Assembly: GCA_028023455.1 (NCBI GenBank)
Contig: JAQFVV010012394.1
Span: 22,276,900-22,340,899 of the forward strand
Direction of reading: 5' to 3'
DNA length: 64,000 nucleotides
Source: Epiperipatus broadwayi
Lineage: Eukaryota; Onychophora; Udeonychophora; Euonychophora; Peripatidae
This document shows, piece after piece, positions 1-11,750 of the stretch. Positions within the stretch are counted from its first letter, which is position 1. Each line of letters starts with the position of its first letter. Under the pieces are notes generated by a model. That model saw nothing but the letters and a program-made list of their open reading frames with translations. It was not told where the DNA came from and ran no database searches. A program made the translations under genes and the position numbers.

Positions 1-2575
1 TGTGTGAACATTGTTATATATGTGTAATTACCTACATATATATGCAAAAGAAGATAAATCTACATATATATGCGAAAGAAGCCATAATGCAATACATTTA
101 AAAAGCATTACAACTCTTTTAAATTAATAAATTTTAATTATTATTAGTTAAAAACTCTTTATTTAAATACATTCATATATAAAATTCAATTTCTGTGGTA
201 GTCACACACACACACATATATAATAAAATGTTTACAAACTTAAAACTCTTTTTAAAAAAAATTAGCTGTTTTTATAAAAAGATGTAATTTCTTAGAAAAC
301 CATCTGTAGGTAATTAATCAAACTGGGAATCAAAATTTTAATGTCTTTTAAAAATAAAAACTAAGAACAAGGAATGATCAGTTCGATCATTATTGTTTTA
401 GCAAGAAAATGGTCAAAGTTTTCATTTTTATGCATTTTAAATTGCTTATGAAAACTTTGTAAAAATCGTAAACAGGGCACTCGAATTACTGATTTTTCTG
501 GTATAAATAACTTTAAATTTTGTGTAGGGGATTCACTTGGTTTACTTTGTTCATTTTATAATCTTTGATGTGTAATTGCTGCCAGTCACCTATGACTGAC
601 TGGAAAATGGAGTTTGGCAGCTAAGGTTCTATTTTTGCTAGCTTTCTTTTTGAGAGATTGGTTTGTGGAAATGGAAGAATGGGGGAAGACCAGATAAATT
701 GCCAAGAAGACATCACACAAGCCCAGCTGAGTATGATGGTGATCAGCTAAAGAAGCCTCAACAAAAAAGTTGCAGTAACAATTTTCCCGCAGAGCTCTTT
801 AAAATAACTAATAAATTTATAAATGTATCTTTAAAACTCTAAGCTAGCTAATATTAATCATGCATGAATTTTTAAATTGTAATAATGTTTTGATAAATTA
901 AAAACTGATTTAATCTGTAAATTATGATTTAAAATTATGCTAAAATTAATAGCTGTAAACTTGCCTATTTTTTTCTAAAACTCTAAATGCTTGTAAATAA
1001 TAATTTATTCAGTTATTATTATATCTTGCTAATCTGCAGTGATGCCTTCTTATTTGTTTTATATATGTTATTTTATAATTTATACTGTGCCTAGTTCAGA
1101 ATGGAGATTGATTTTATGAATAATGTTTGAGGGGAAGAGAAGGTTAGAGGCTCTTTCTGAATTAAGTAATTTTGCTTTTTAGCACACACACTCAAATCTT
1201 TACTCCGAAAACCTAAATATATTCATTAAGTTATTATGTTTAGCTTATTATTATTATTGTCGTTAAAATTGGGTTTGCAAGTTAATAAAATAATTAGTTA
1301 ATAAATGCAAGAATGATTTATAAAGCATATTATATGTATTACTTAAGTCCCAGATATGCTTTAGTCCTCTTTTTAGTTATATTATAAACTATGCAAATTG
1401 ATTAAGAAATTAGATTACTTTAAGTATTTCTTTAGCATGTTTATGAATGCTAATTATGAACTAGCATATGGTAGTTTTGTGGAACAAAACTATAGAATTT
1501 TGTGTATTTTTAAGTTATTAATTATGTTTAGTGCGACAAATATGTCTTTAGGAAGCACATATGAGCATGTACATCTTGCTGTACATTTTTATATGAATGG
1601 GCTTCTGGTTTTAATGGCCACCCCATCTCCTTAGTTCAGACAGCTCTTCTTTAGAACTGGAACATGAGCATTCAGATTGTTTTTATAAGCTGCTCCAATC
1701 ACCGAACTATATGTTCAATTTATTCACAGCAAGTCGTACGGTCCATGGGAACCAAGTACTTGGTACTGAATCCACTGAATAACTACACATTCAACATGCA
1801 CATCTCTAATAAAGATCCAGTTCATCCCTTCATGATGTTATGTAATATTTCAGCATTGATCTGAATATGTGATCTGATTTATACATATATAATCTGCATA
1901 GGGAGCTTATTGCAGCTCATTTAAGTGTTATTAAATTACTTTGATTAAATATTATGTTGATAAATCATCATTCTTGCACCGACTTAACCGTTGCAAGCCT
2001 AATAGGTCAGGTTTAGTAAAATTACGGTATGATTATAGACCGTAGGTTATTAAAATTGTGATAAACTCTTAAATTATAGTGCATCAGATGAGATTCTGTT
2101 ATTTGCTCATCATTGTTATACCTGCGTGTGTCCTTCAATGCACTCTTGTTTATATAATTTATATTTATTAATTGAAATATATTAAACTATAACCACTGTA
2201 ACCACTGTGTTGAATTTCATCGTAATCCATCCCAACTCTTAGTTAAATCTCTTAATCCTAAATCTTAGTTAAGTTTTTTAATATTCATATTAATTATTGA
2301 TATATGCATTATCTAGCCAGCCATTGATGTGTGTGTTTATTTAAAGTATAGTAATTTAATTAATGTTCCCTGAGTCTTTTGTTCCACCCTTTGCTACTGC
2401 CGGCATGCGAACTAAGAACTTCTGAGTGTAGCTTCATATATGTCATTTATAGGGTAGTAAGTCATGGAGTGTTGGTGAAGGAGCTGAAGTGTGGTCAGAT
2501 TCAAGGTCTCAATCCTTCATCTAGATCAGCCTTGGTATAATTTGCCAGGACTCTGGATTTTGTTGCCTGAATGTA
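1..2575. other. intergenic AT-rich DNA, no gene seen
   Basis: I see only short open frames without family resemblance, a few CA and TTA microsatellites, and no recognisable transposon protein. Two short frames near 1398 and 1664 have no domain, no codon bias I can judge, and no partner exon, so I do not call them genes. Confidence 0.5.
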
Positions 2576-2982
2576 TGTACAAATCTGACCATTACACTAC
2601 TTACACTTTCTATGTACAAATCTGACTGTTACACCACTTACACTTTGTATGTACAAATCTGACTGTTACACCACTTACACTTTCTATGTACAAATCTGAC
2701 TGTTACACCACTTACACTCTTTATGTACAAATCTCACTGTTACACCACTTACACTTTCTATGTACAAATCTGACTGTTACACCACTTACACTTTCTATGT
2801 ACAAATCTGACTGTTACACCACTTACACTTTCTATGTACAAATCTGACTGTTACACCACTTACACTTTCTATGTACAAATCTGACTGTTACACCACTTAC
2901 ACTTTCTATGTACAAATCTGACTGTTACACCACTTACACTTTCTATGTACAAATCTGACTGTTACACCACTTACACTTTCTA
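2576..2982. repeat. 37-bp tandem repeat, 11 copies
   Basis: Each unit starts with 'tgtacaaatctgac' and ends with 'ttacactttcta'. Units begin at 2576, 2613, 2650 and so on every 37 bp up to 2946. The first unit and the fourth differ by a few bases; the last six are nearly identical, which suggests recent expansion. The array stops sharply at 2983. It is a minisatellite-scale array with no coding capacity. Confidence 0.95.
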
Positions 2983-3930
2983 TTCAAACTTACGTAAATG
3001 AGTAATACCTTTCAAATTTAAAATACATTAAAAATAATAAAATTTTATAACCAATTGACATCTACCAAATAGACCAATAATCACCCTAAATTACTTACAA
3101 CATATTGTTTCGTTAGTAAGGAAGTTTTTAGAAATTCTTTATAGATTTACCCTCCACTCCATAGTTGAACACTCGATACTGAAGTCGAATCACATTGTCA
3201 GATAGATCTCTATACAATGAAATGACTTCTAAAGAAAAAAGAATCAATTAATGAATACTAGCAAAATATTTCAATATTCTTGGAATTATAGTTTTAGGTA
3301 TAAAGACCTATTTGACAAAGACTTTCACAGTTTTTAATGTAATTAAAGAATTTTTAAGAGGATTTTTTTGCAAGGTAAATATACTAATTATAAACTTAAG
3401 ATATAAGCGAATGTTTTAAAATATTCATTCCTTTTTTTTGAAAATATTGAAATTTATAAATCTTTTCCATTGTCTATCATAAAAGTTAAAAAGAGGGCAG
3501 CACTATCTAAAAAATATTATTTTACCATAAATTAGTAATGTTTATTGAGATACTTAATGAACAGCTTGAAATGTCAGAGAGAATTAATTATACTTGTTTA
3601 AAAAAAAAGGAGGACAGATACGGAAATTAATTAATATACTGAATTCCAAATATATATAATGAATATAAAAAAAAGCATTGTAAGTATTATAAAAAATAAG
3701 ATATCTATAAAAAAAAAAACACGTATATTTTAATATAAGTAATAGGGCTTGTGATAAATATTTATTTAAAAGTATTATTAATACATACAATAACATAATT
3801 TAATGAGAATGTGTTTTTATAAATTAAAGATAATTTCAAATATTCAAGAGAACCATGTGCTATTATTGCTTTCAATTATATTCATTTTATATATTAAACC
3901 TAATTGTTTAAATTATTTATTCTATATAAG
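2983..3930. other. intergenic AT-rich DNA, no gene seen
   Basis: Homopolymer-rich A/T sequence. The open frames on both strands here are products of AT richness (Ile, Tyr, Leu, Phe only) and resemble no family I know. Confidence 0.5.
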
Positions 3931-4660
3931 ATGCCAACAATCGAAACTACTTTCAACAGATGGAAGGAGTCTTTTGATCGTCTTTCCAATAGGATACCGC
4001 AACTGCGATGACGACTTTTAATAACTTATCAGTTTTATTCATTCATTTAGATTTGGACAAAGATATTTAGTTTAATAAAGTCAAAACAGAAATGAAAGGC
4101 TTGCAGTTCCTGGTGAGATCATTGAAGAACTTTTTAAATATGGTCATGATTTGCTAGCTTATTTTGGATATTTTTAGAAATTATGTACTCTTGAAATCAT
4201 GCCAATTAACTTTAAGAATTCTTCTATTGTTAAACAATTTTTAAACATAGTAGACAAGATTTGCACTAATTATAGTGCAATATCATTATGAAAACAATAT
4301 AAATGATAATGGAATGGCTTTATTAATCCGGAGTTTATAAAAATTATAAGCACCGGGACAGAAAGGAATCAACCTAACAACCGAAAAATCCAGATTTCTG
4401 ACATTTTACACACCAAACCATGTAGGGCAATTATTATTATTATTACTATCCATCACAGCAATGGTATTTTGAAAGATTTTGTTAAGTACACTCTTTTTAA
4501 TCATAAAGGAATGGCTACCCAAAACTCAATATAGTTTAGAGAATCAATAAACATTGGGCATATGGTTTGTGTTATCCTGAAAATATAAGCAAAATGTAAT
4601 TAAATATCTTTTATTGATTTTGTCAAAGTGTTTGAATCGTTGAAATTGACATGTAACTAT
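3931..4660 (+). pseudogene. decayed non-LTR (LINE) reverse transcriptase remnant
   Basis: Three collinear plus-strand pieces in different frames match the LINE RT order. At 3931-4015 there is a 'FNRWKESFDRL' stretch like the 'RWkehFe.LLN' region before the RT. Near 4090-4165 'GEIIEELFKYGHDLLAYF' resembles the 'paEiiKygG..l' block. Around 4500-4655 'FRESINIGHMVC' and 'FIDFVKVFESL' resemble the 'QyGFRe.rst.d' and 'FiDf.KAFDs' motifs; the latter carries the first catalytic Asp block. Frameshifts and stops separate the pieces, so it is dead. The motif style is that of the GAT-tailed LINE at 19255, but no sequence overlap is available to prove they are one family. Confidence 0.65.
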
Positions 4661-4699
4661 ATGGCCTGTGTTATGTTTATGTATGATTGCTGCGCAGTC

Positions 4700-5146
4700 T
4701 GACTAGAAAATAATATTACGTGTAGCTGTATATGTGTATTTTAAATTGATATAAAATTATTATTGTTTTTGTGTAAAGTATTTGTATATAAAAACATAGA
4801 TAGAAAATTAAATAATTTCCCGATTGACTAAGCACTCTGTAAAATTAATCTCAATGATACAAAAACTCCAAGAGATTATGCAGATGTATACAGATTATGA
4901 AAATGTTTGCAGATGTGTAGTACTTTAGCTAATGTGAGAAGTAGTATCTGTTTTTATTGAGTTATAAATTTGTGAAATTGCATAAGGATTGTCTAATAGT
5001 TGTAAAGATGGATAATTATATATGTTCATCTGTGTAGTATTAGTAAACCCAAATTTATTAAATATCATTGCCATGTTAAGTGTTTTTTTTATTGGAACAT
5101 TTGATACTTATTCAGCTGGTAATAGTTAGGATTCCTAAATATAGCA
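4700..5146 (+). repeat. LTR of a gypsy-like element (447 bp)
   Basis: It starts TGACTAG, ends ATAGCA, and is alignable along its length with the LTR at 35830-36247 (shared blocks include 'aataatattac', 'gagattatgca', 'tctgtttttattgag', 'gcataagga', 'atttgatacttattcag'). The sequence directly after it, TTGGCACAGTTCAACA at 5149, has the look of a gypsy tRNA primer-binding site. This therefore reads as a 5' LTR whose internal region has been lost or has decayed beyond recognition, rather than a solo LTR. No matching 5-bp target duplication is visible. Confidence 0.75.
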
Positions 5147-5148
5147 GA

Positions 5149-5164
5149 TTGGCACAGTTCAACA
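5149..5164 (+). promoter_or_regulatory. primer-binding-site-like sequence after LTR
   Basis: TTGGCACAGTTCAACA lies two bases after the LTR end. Many Ty3/gypsy elements carry 'TGGCGCAGTC..' here; this is a divergent match. The following 700 bp shows no readable gag. Confidence 0.4.
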
Positions 5165-5872
5165 CTAGGGGAGAACCTCCGTAATATTACAAAGAATGTC
5201 TTCTAAAGCTTATAGTTAAATGGCCCAGCCTGCCAATGAGAAAATTTGTAAAGAATAAAAAATAAATAAAAAATCTTAGTGAAAACAGATGTCAGTTATT
5301 TGGGAGTAATAATGAATGAAATAATGATGGCATTACAAACCAGCTCTACCAGTGAGTTTGGTGTAATTGATGCAGTGAGATGACAAATTTAAAGCTATAC
5401 ACATGGAAAGACATATGGTAATCAATTCTATGGTTGATAATAAGCTAAAGTGGTGACATACATGTGTTTAGGAGGAAAAGAAGAGTTACAGGTGGCTAAG
5501 TGACTGTGCAATCCAAAAGTCCAGAAGATGTACCATACAAAAAATTAAAAAAGGCATTTCAAGATTATGATATCTAATGTAGCATGTTTCCAGTTTAAAA
5601 ATAGACACTAGGCACCATGTGAAAAAATACAGAAATACAACATGGAAATGTGTATGCTTGCCAAAAAATGTAATTTCAGTACTGAGTTTAAAAACATGCT
5701 TCTCAACTAGCTATTTTGGGGGATGGTTGATAGCAAGTACAGTAGTTGTTGCTGAATGAAACCAAGCTAATATATACATGTGCAATTGAAAAATTTGTAG
5801 CTTATAAAACTGTATTGGAAAGTGTAATTGAGTTTTATAACAGTACAGAAGCAATGAAACTGCAACACATAA

Positions 5873-6352
5873 AATATGAAATTATTAAAAATCTTTTTAT
5901 TATATCTGTAAATGTTTATATTTTAATGTTTGTACATGTACATATATTTACGTATCTACTCATGTCTGTAAAACTTGCCTATTGAAAGTAATCTAAACGA
6001 TCAGAAAAACTACAGATTATTAATATTAAAGTCATAGAATAAATTAATAGTGACAAGTATATAAAATATATCATTAGGAAAGAACAAAGTTATAATTTGT
6101 TAGATATAAATTGAATATATTAAAAGTTAATAAGTACACTTAAAAAAATGATTTATAGAATCTATAGCTACGGACATCTGTTTATATATGCTCAAAACTT
6201 TAATTCTTAAATATAAATACTAAACTATTCAAAATATATACATCGTCAGCTTTCACAAATAAAAGTCAGTTGAGGAGAGAGAAAAAAAGTTTCTCCGCTT
6301 TTCTTCTGAAGGCTTAAGGGATTGTAATGTAGAGTTTGAACTCAATACCCTA
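5873..6352. repeat. dispersed repeat, copy 1 (about 480 bp)
   Basis: It aligns nearly end to end with 14201-14655: shared runs include 'aaacttgcctattgaaag', 'taatctaaacgatcagaaa', 'aaaatatatcattagg', 'tatagctac' and 'tttatatatgctcaaaac'. Both copies end in 'gtttgaactcaataccctaca', whose reverse complement holds a Pol III B-box-like 'gagttcaaaccc'. It could be a SINE or the non-coding part of a larger element. No ORF of note. Confidence 0.9.
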
Positions 6353-6409
6353 CAGCTTCCCCCTCCTATGAAGAAAAAAAAATATCTGTGGGTTTTTTTT
6401 AACATATAT

Positions 6410-7501
6410 ACCCCAAAATAAATTGATTGTACCATTTGGACAGAATTGTCCAATTCTTTTATCTTTCATCTTCACTGGACATTTATAATAGAAATCTTGT
6501 TTATGACATACTCCACACAAATCTATATCAATATAATTAACTCCTAATTTACCTAAAAATATAGATTCTCAATACAATACATAATTGTCATCAGTGATAG
6601 TTGGTCTTATGTCTTCAACTTTTCCACCTTATGTCATATTTTTCTCTGATTTCATTCTAATAGGATATTTATAAAACAAATCACTAAAATTCAACAAATG
6701 GTGTGGCTTTCTATCTTCCCATTTGTTTTGCAGTTTATCTACAAATATGTTGTGATACCAAATGAAATTAATATTATTTGTCAAGGATTTCTCAATAATA
6801 TATACACTTCATACAATTATGTACTGTTTTAACCATCTTCTGACTGGCTAACTTTGTACTAAGATTTTCCTGATCATTTCTATGGTATGCTCTTTCTTGG
6901 AAGCTTTGTTTTCCCCTTTTGTCTCTTCTTTAAATTTAACTCCCTGATCTTTTACACCCTGTTCTTTTTTCTAACTCCCTTTGCATCCTCTTCATCTCAT
7001 AATTTACTTTATCCTGTCCTTTATTTATTTCCTTATACCCTCTATTTACCTGTTTTTGCCCATCTCTATCTCAGTCATTTATCTTCACTTTTACATATTT
7101 AAATTGGTCATTCATCACATCTCTTTTCCATCTTTAAACATTCTTCTTGTACACTTTCTATCTTAGTCTCTGTTTTTTGGGGCTTACTATCCCATTTTTC
7201 TTGAGACTTTTCTAATTTACTGGCTTTGCTATCTATTTTACTTTGTAATTTATTAGACTATCTAATTTCTCATTCATCTCTTTATACATTTCTTTGAGTT
7301 TCATTCATTTATTTCTTTAATTTGTTTTTTATTCATTTCTTTCATTTGGTCTAACAGGATTTGAAACTTGTCTCGTTCACTGCATTCTGACATCCCAGAT
7401 CCTTCTTCCTTGTCAGAATTCATATTACTTTTGGTTTTATAAAAATTAATTCTATCCTGTTTATTGTTTAAATAAATAACATCTTCTTTTCTTATAATCA
7501 A
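6410..7501 (-). pseudogene. degenerate gag-like retroelement remnant
   Basis: Read on the minus strand, the region gives pieces that look like protein rather than noise. First comes a charged Lys/Glu-rich, probably coiled-coil stretch starting near 7501 ('DQMKEMNKKQIKEINE'). Around 6650-6780 there is 'WYHNIFVDKLQNKWEDRK' followed by 'FSDLFYKYPIRMK'. Around 6420-6530 a Cys-rich block runs 'CGVCHKQDFYYKCP' then 'IGQFCPNGT'. Frame changes and stops lie between them. A coiled coil followed by a Cys cluster suits a retroelement gag, but the Cys spacing is not the usual CCHC knuckle and I cannot name the family. Confidence 0.4.
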
Positions 7502-8595
7502 TTTAATTAACTTTGTTTTTGGGTCCTATGACCACCAAGAACCTTCACATCCATCCTCTCTTTCTGAGAACATATCCTCTGCTGACCGACCTGCACCTAT
7601 ATCACCCTGCTTCTCATTTCTTCCAAAAAATTTTTTTCTATATCCACTATTTAATTACCCATCTAACCATATCTTATATGGTACATATGTATAGTCACAA
7701 TGAAGTTCATACTTCAAAGTATACACTCCTCAATTTTTCTAGAGATTTGACAAACATTGACAGCCAACAGAATGTCTAGCAACTCGTAATTCTGAGACAG
7801 ATAAAGAATTCAGCCACAGCAGTATAAGTACACAATGCATCATGAACACCAAGAAAGCTATCCCAATTTAACCACTCATTGGGGCAATCAGTTGTTTTAG
7901 ATCAATTACCAATAACCATGTAAGCAGTTTTATACCCCAATTGGACAAACCACTCTGCAACTAATGGTTTTACTCTCTATTCCCTTCTTTCCTATATATC
8001 TGGGTGCCACTAGGCTATCTGAATCTAGATAACATCCCATTGAATATCTACTTATAATTGTACCTGGTTTGAACCTCAGTTGGTACATTATTTATAATAG
8101 TATGTAGGATTTCCATTTTATAATAGTATATTGTTTGCACCTGTGTTAATGGTAAAGCATCAACATTATTCCATAACGGTGCAGACAAAGACAAATTTTT
8201 ATAGAGATCATATTCAATAATTTATCATCATAAATCTTTCAAGCTTATATATAATAATATTATAAAGTTTTTACTAGCTCATATTTAATACTATAGATCA
8301 TCGATGGTAGTCATATCCCTTAGGCTGGCTCATAAATAACAAACAAACATAGTGAAAACCATTATTTGTATGGCCATTTAATATATCTATTTAGACTATC
8401 TATTAATTAATAAAATGGTGATGATAATGATAGTGATGACAAAGATACTTCCAGCCACAGCTTTATGCCTAACTCATAACATGAATCTTGTCTTTTATCA
8501 ATCTATAATTATTTACTAAAATATTGTTACACCTGTCAATTCTGCATATGATAGAAGTTCGCCTGTGATGACGATGACTAAACTAATTTTCATAA
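7502..8595. other. intergenic, no gene seen
   Basis: Short plus-strand frames exist but show no recognisable domain. No inverted repeat or tandem array found. Confidence 0.45.
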
Positions 8596-8607
8596 GACAA
8601 TAATTAA

Positions 8608-9375
8608 ACAAGGCAAAACTCTCCATACAGTAGTACCACCCTGTGCCAACCAGAGTAATCAATGGATGCCAGAAGGCTTGTGCATAAAATCCCTATCTAG
8701 TGCCTACTCATCCAATATCTCTAGACTAGTTTCTGGCTTGTAGCCTTCATGAGTGAGGAGTCTTGGATCTGAGAGCACTGCACCTAGATCTTAGGATCTA
8801 ATGCAACCCTCCAGAAGCCACCTTTTATCTCTACTTAGCTACAAAACTATGAGAATGAAATTGAAAACAATATTTTCAATCTAAGCTCAATAGCTTATAT
8901 AGTCATATGGGTCTGAACTCAGTTCAGCATCCATACATTTTGGTGTCTCTGGCACTTTAACAATCATAGCTACCACTATCCTAGTAGGCAGGATGTATGG
9001 GTGCTGAACTGAGTTCAGACCCATATGACTATATAAGCTATTGGCTTAGTTTGAAAATATTATTGTGTTTTCAATTTCATTCTCATCATTTTGTAGTTAA
9101 GTAGAGATAAAAGGTGGCTGCTGGAGAGTTGCATTAGATCCTAAGATCTAGGTGCAATGCTCTCAGATCCAAGACTCCCCACTGATGAAGGCCAGAAAAC
9201 TAGTCTGAGGATATTGGATGAGTAGGCACTAGATAGGGATTTTATGCACAAGCCTTCTGGCATCCATTGATTACTCTGGTTGGCACGAGGTGGCACTACT
9301 GTATGGAGAGTTTTGCCTTGTTTAATAACAATTATGTGCTAGTATGAGATGGTGATCATGTGATGTTAGTGGTTT
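8608..9375. mobile_element. fold-back element, copy 1, with 12-bp target duplication
   Basis: Two arms of roughly 350 bp are inverted repeats of each other (left arm begins 'acaaggcaaaactctcc', right arm ends 'ggagagttttgccttgttt') around a spacer of about 60 bp near 8940-9000. After the right arm the element continues with a unique tail, 'aataacaattatgtgct' to 'gtgatcatgtgatgttag', ending about 9375. The 12-bp word gacaataattaa occurs at 8596-8607 and again at 9376-9387, which defines the ends. There is no protein. A long duplication of variable length and an asymmetric tail argue for mobilisation by reverse transcription, although MULE-type transposition (9-11 bp) is an alternative. Confidence 0.85.
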
Positions 9376-10349
9376 GACAATAATTAACTTTAAGAAATAT
9401 AAAAAACTTCTTTTAATCAAAAAATTAAATTTTATTATTGGTTAGTCATCAATATACAAATAGAAAAATTTATATAATTAATAACAAAAATTAATTACAT
9501 TAAAATAATAAATATATATACACCTGGGTCTCGTTTTATGCGGTAGATAGGTTCCTCAGAAAACACGCACAAAAGAAATCGCACAAAAATAGACTTACCT
9601 TATCTTGAAAATGGGGGATATGTACTGCAATTTTCCAAAAATTGCATAAAAGCAAAGCAACAACATATAATTACTTTAAAATTCGCCAAAAAAAATAAGA
9701 AAATAAAATATGACTAATAAAAAAATTCAAATTTGAAAAAAATTAATACAAGACAAACTTTTTTTTTTACTTTTTTTATTAACTACAGTATTTAATTTTA
9801 TTCAAAACAATATATTTTTATGCATAATTTAATTTTTTTTCATAGATATATGGTATTTTAATCATTATCATTATTTGAGACATCAGATTCGTCATGATGT
9901 GATGTGAGCTACTGTAGTTTCTCCTTAAACGAAGTCAAGAGGAAATACAACTAAAACATTTTCCAATCACTGTTCATTCTTCCCGTTTCGCTAAGTGATC
10001 TAAAATTGATATTTTTGCAAATTCATTTTCTTGGGTGTTTTTTCCTCTCCATTAGGGTAAACTAAAAGTTTAAAATAAAAATAAAAACTTAGACTTACAA
10101 TAATAAAAAGACACCGACTCACCACTGTTGGGCAAAATTTAATTAAAACTAACAATTAAAAATTAAATTCTTATTTTTGTCATTAATTTTTTAATTTTGA
10201 ATTCCATTTAAAAATCATATTTCATCACTTCACTAATTTAATATCACATTACGTAATTTTTAAATTGTTAATTACAATTAAAAATCAAATTTTAATTGTC
10301 AAATTTAATTGTGCCCACCACTGTTATTCACCTTTTAAAAATAAACTTG

Positions 10350-10645
10350 CTGACACTAAATGATTAATTAATTACATACTCTTTTTATAAAAAGCAAAAA
10401 TAGAACACGATTTAAAATGCAAAAACAACAACATACATAGTATTTTTTTATCGATAACGTTTAAACAGATTTACATTATGGTCTTGTAAAATTTATTACT
10501 TGCAGACCCTAAATGATTAATTGATTACGTATTCTTTTTTAAAAAAGCAAAAATAGAACATGATTTAAAATGCAAAAACAACAACATACATAGTGTAGGC
10601 ATCTATAACGTTTGAACAGATTTACATTATAATCTTGTAAAATTT
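10350..10645. repeat. tandem duplication inside the TIR element
   Basis: Two ~145-bp units, beginning about 10350 and 10500, share 'aaagcaaaaatagaaca', 'tttaaaatgcaaaaacaac', 'aacatacatagt' and 'cagatttacattat'. They differ by scattered substitutions and small indels, so the duplication is not recent. Confidence 0.85.
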
Positions 10646-10751
10646 AATGTGTGTATATAAAATGGGGAAATCCTGAGTTTAAGTGAATTATGAACTTCTT
10701 TATTGCATAAATCTATTACAGTACTATTATAAAGTGCTGAAAATATTGAAA

Positions 10752-10871
10752 TTATTAGATGGAAGTCGAACTATAATGCGCTATTACTTTAAATATGACA
10801 TGAGTGCACGAAATTTATAATATTTAAAGTAATAGCGCATTATCGGAGCTTGACTTCTGATCTAATAATTT
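10752..10871. repeat. nested palindrome (about 50-bp arms)
   Basis: The left arm 'tattagatggaagtcgaac' through 'gcgctattactttaaat' is repeated in reverse complement after a spacer of about 20 bp ('atttaaagtaatagcgc' through 'gacttctgatctaata'). It would form a strong hairpin and may be a small MITE inserted in the larger TIR element. Confidence 0.8.
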
Positions 10872-11284
10872 TTATCACATAAAAGAAAACCACATACAAA
10901 GATAAACAGAGCAAAACTCTCCATGTGATGCTTAATGGTTCACATACAAAGATATTAAGAAGAAACATGAATCGCATAACTTCAAAATTGCATTAAATAA
11001 ATCCGCATAAAATGAGACCCAGGTGTATAAAAAATAATAATAATAACCAAAAATTCTTCCCCCTCCCCCCTTAATGTAATTTAAACTCAATCATTAGAAA
11101 CATATAGCTTGATATGTGCATGTTAATGTAAAATAAATATATCATGAATCATTGAAATTTTAGATTCTAGAAATAAACACCTGATGCATGCACATACTCG
11201 CACATTATATATAATAAATTCTATGCCTATAATCTTAAAAACATAATCGAGAAATAGGTAAAGAAAATTTAGTTAAAGTATAAA

Positions 11285-11750
11285 TTTACATTAGGCTCCA
11301 GGTGTGTGAAGATGGCCTGTATTTCAAATATTTACACATTAAGCCTGTATCCTACTCATTCCTCTCCTATGTATTTAAATGGATAAGGTCCTATGCATGA
11401 GGGGTCAGAGTGACTTGAGGTCAACATCGGCATGGCAATAATATTGGCATCAGCATGGGATTTGGACTTTTTATCATCAGATTTTCAATGGTATGGATGG
11501 CTGAAGGTTGGAGTTGATTGAAGCCTGTCCATTAAAATGTGAAGATTTGCTATCTTAATATAAACCGAGCAGTGATAATCTGGACCAACTGGCGAGTGCT
11601 GTTTTAGCATAAAATATGTGTATTGGTGATTATTTATCTTTTCTACATGTATGTGGTCATGTGTATCAGTAGTATGAGATAGTAAGAATAGTTGATGGAT
11701 GCTTGAAAGTCTGAGTTCAAATCCCCTATACTTAAAGTATAAAAATAGGA
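11285..11750 (+). repeat. SINE-like dispersed repeat, forward copy
   Basis: It shares an ordered set of blocks with copies at 46.1, 46.6, 46.9, 51.7 and 59.2 kb: 'atttaaatgg..aaggtcct', 'atcagattttcaat', 'gaagatttgctatcttaat', 'ataatctggacc', a 'gtgctg' block, 'tggtgattatttatctttt', 'catgtgtat', and a terminal 'gaaagtctgagttcaaatcc'. The last box resembles a Pol III B box (GGTTCRANNCC), so a tRNA-related SINE is possible, but I cannot find a convincing A box. No ORF. Confidence 0.75.

Larger units (their letters stand above)
9521..11025. mobile_element. non-autonomous TIR element flanked by TA (pogo/Tigger-like ends)
   Basis: The ends are 23-bp inverted repeats with one mismatch: CACCTGGGTCTC, then G or A, then TTTTATGCGG. 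The copy is 1505 bp long and sits in 'tata' on both sides, so a TA duplication is consistent. The 'TCTCGTTTTATGCGG' inner part resembles ends of pogo/Tigger-class Tc1/mariner elements, which is family knowledge, not proof. The interior is AT-rich and has no transposase frame. A ~145-bp direct duplication and a separate hairpin lie inside it. Confidence 0.8.

Noticed and set aside
1398-1864. Two short plus-strand frames near 1.4-1.9 kb
   Set aside because: No domain, no homologous repeat in the window and no exon signals that I could pair.
2576-2982. CRISPR array
   Set aside because: The 37-bp units are contiguous with no spacers, and the DNA is eukaryotic.
6887-7166. Plus-strand hydrophobic frames that look like membrane proteins
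   Set aside because: They are antisense to the gag-like remnant, and T/C-rich sequence gives Phe/Leu/Ser frames by default.
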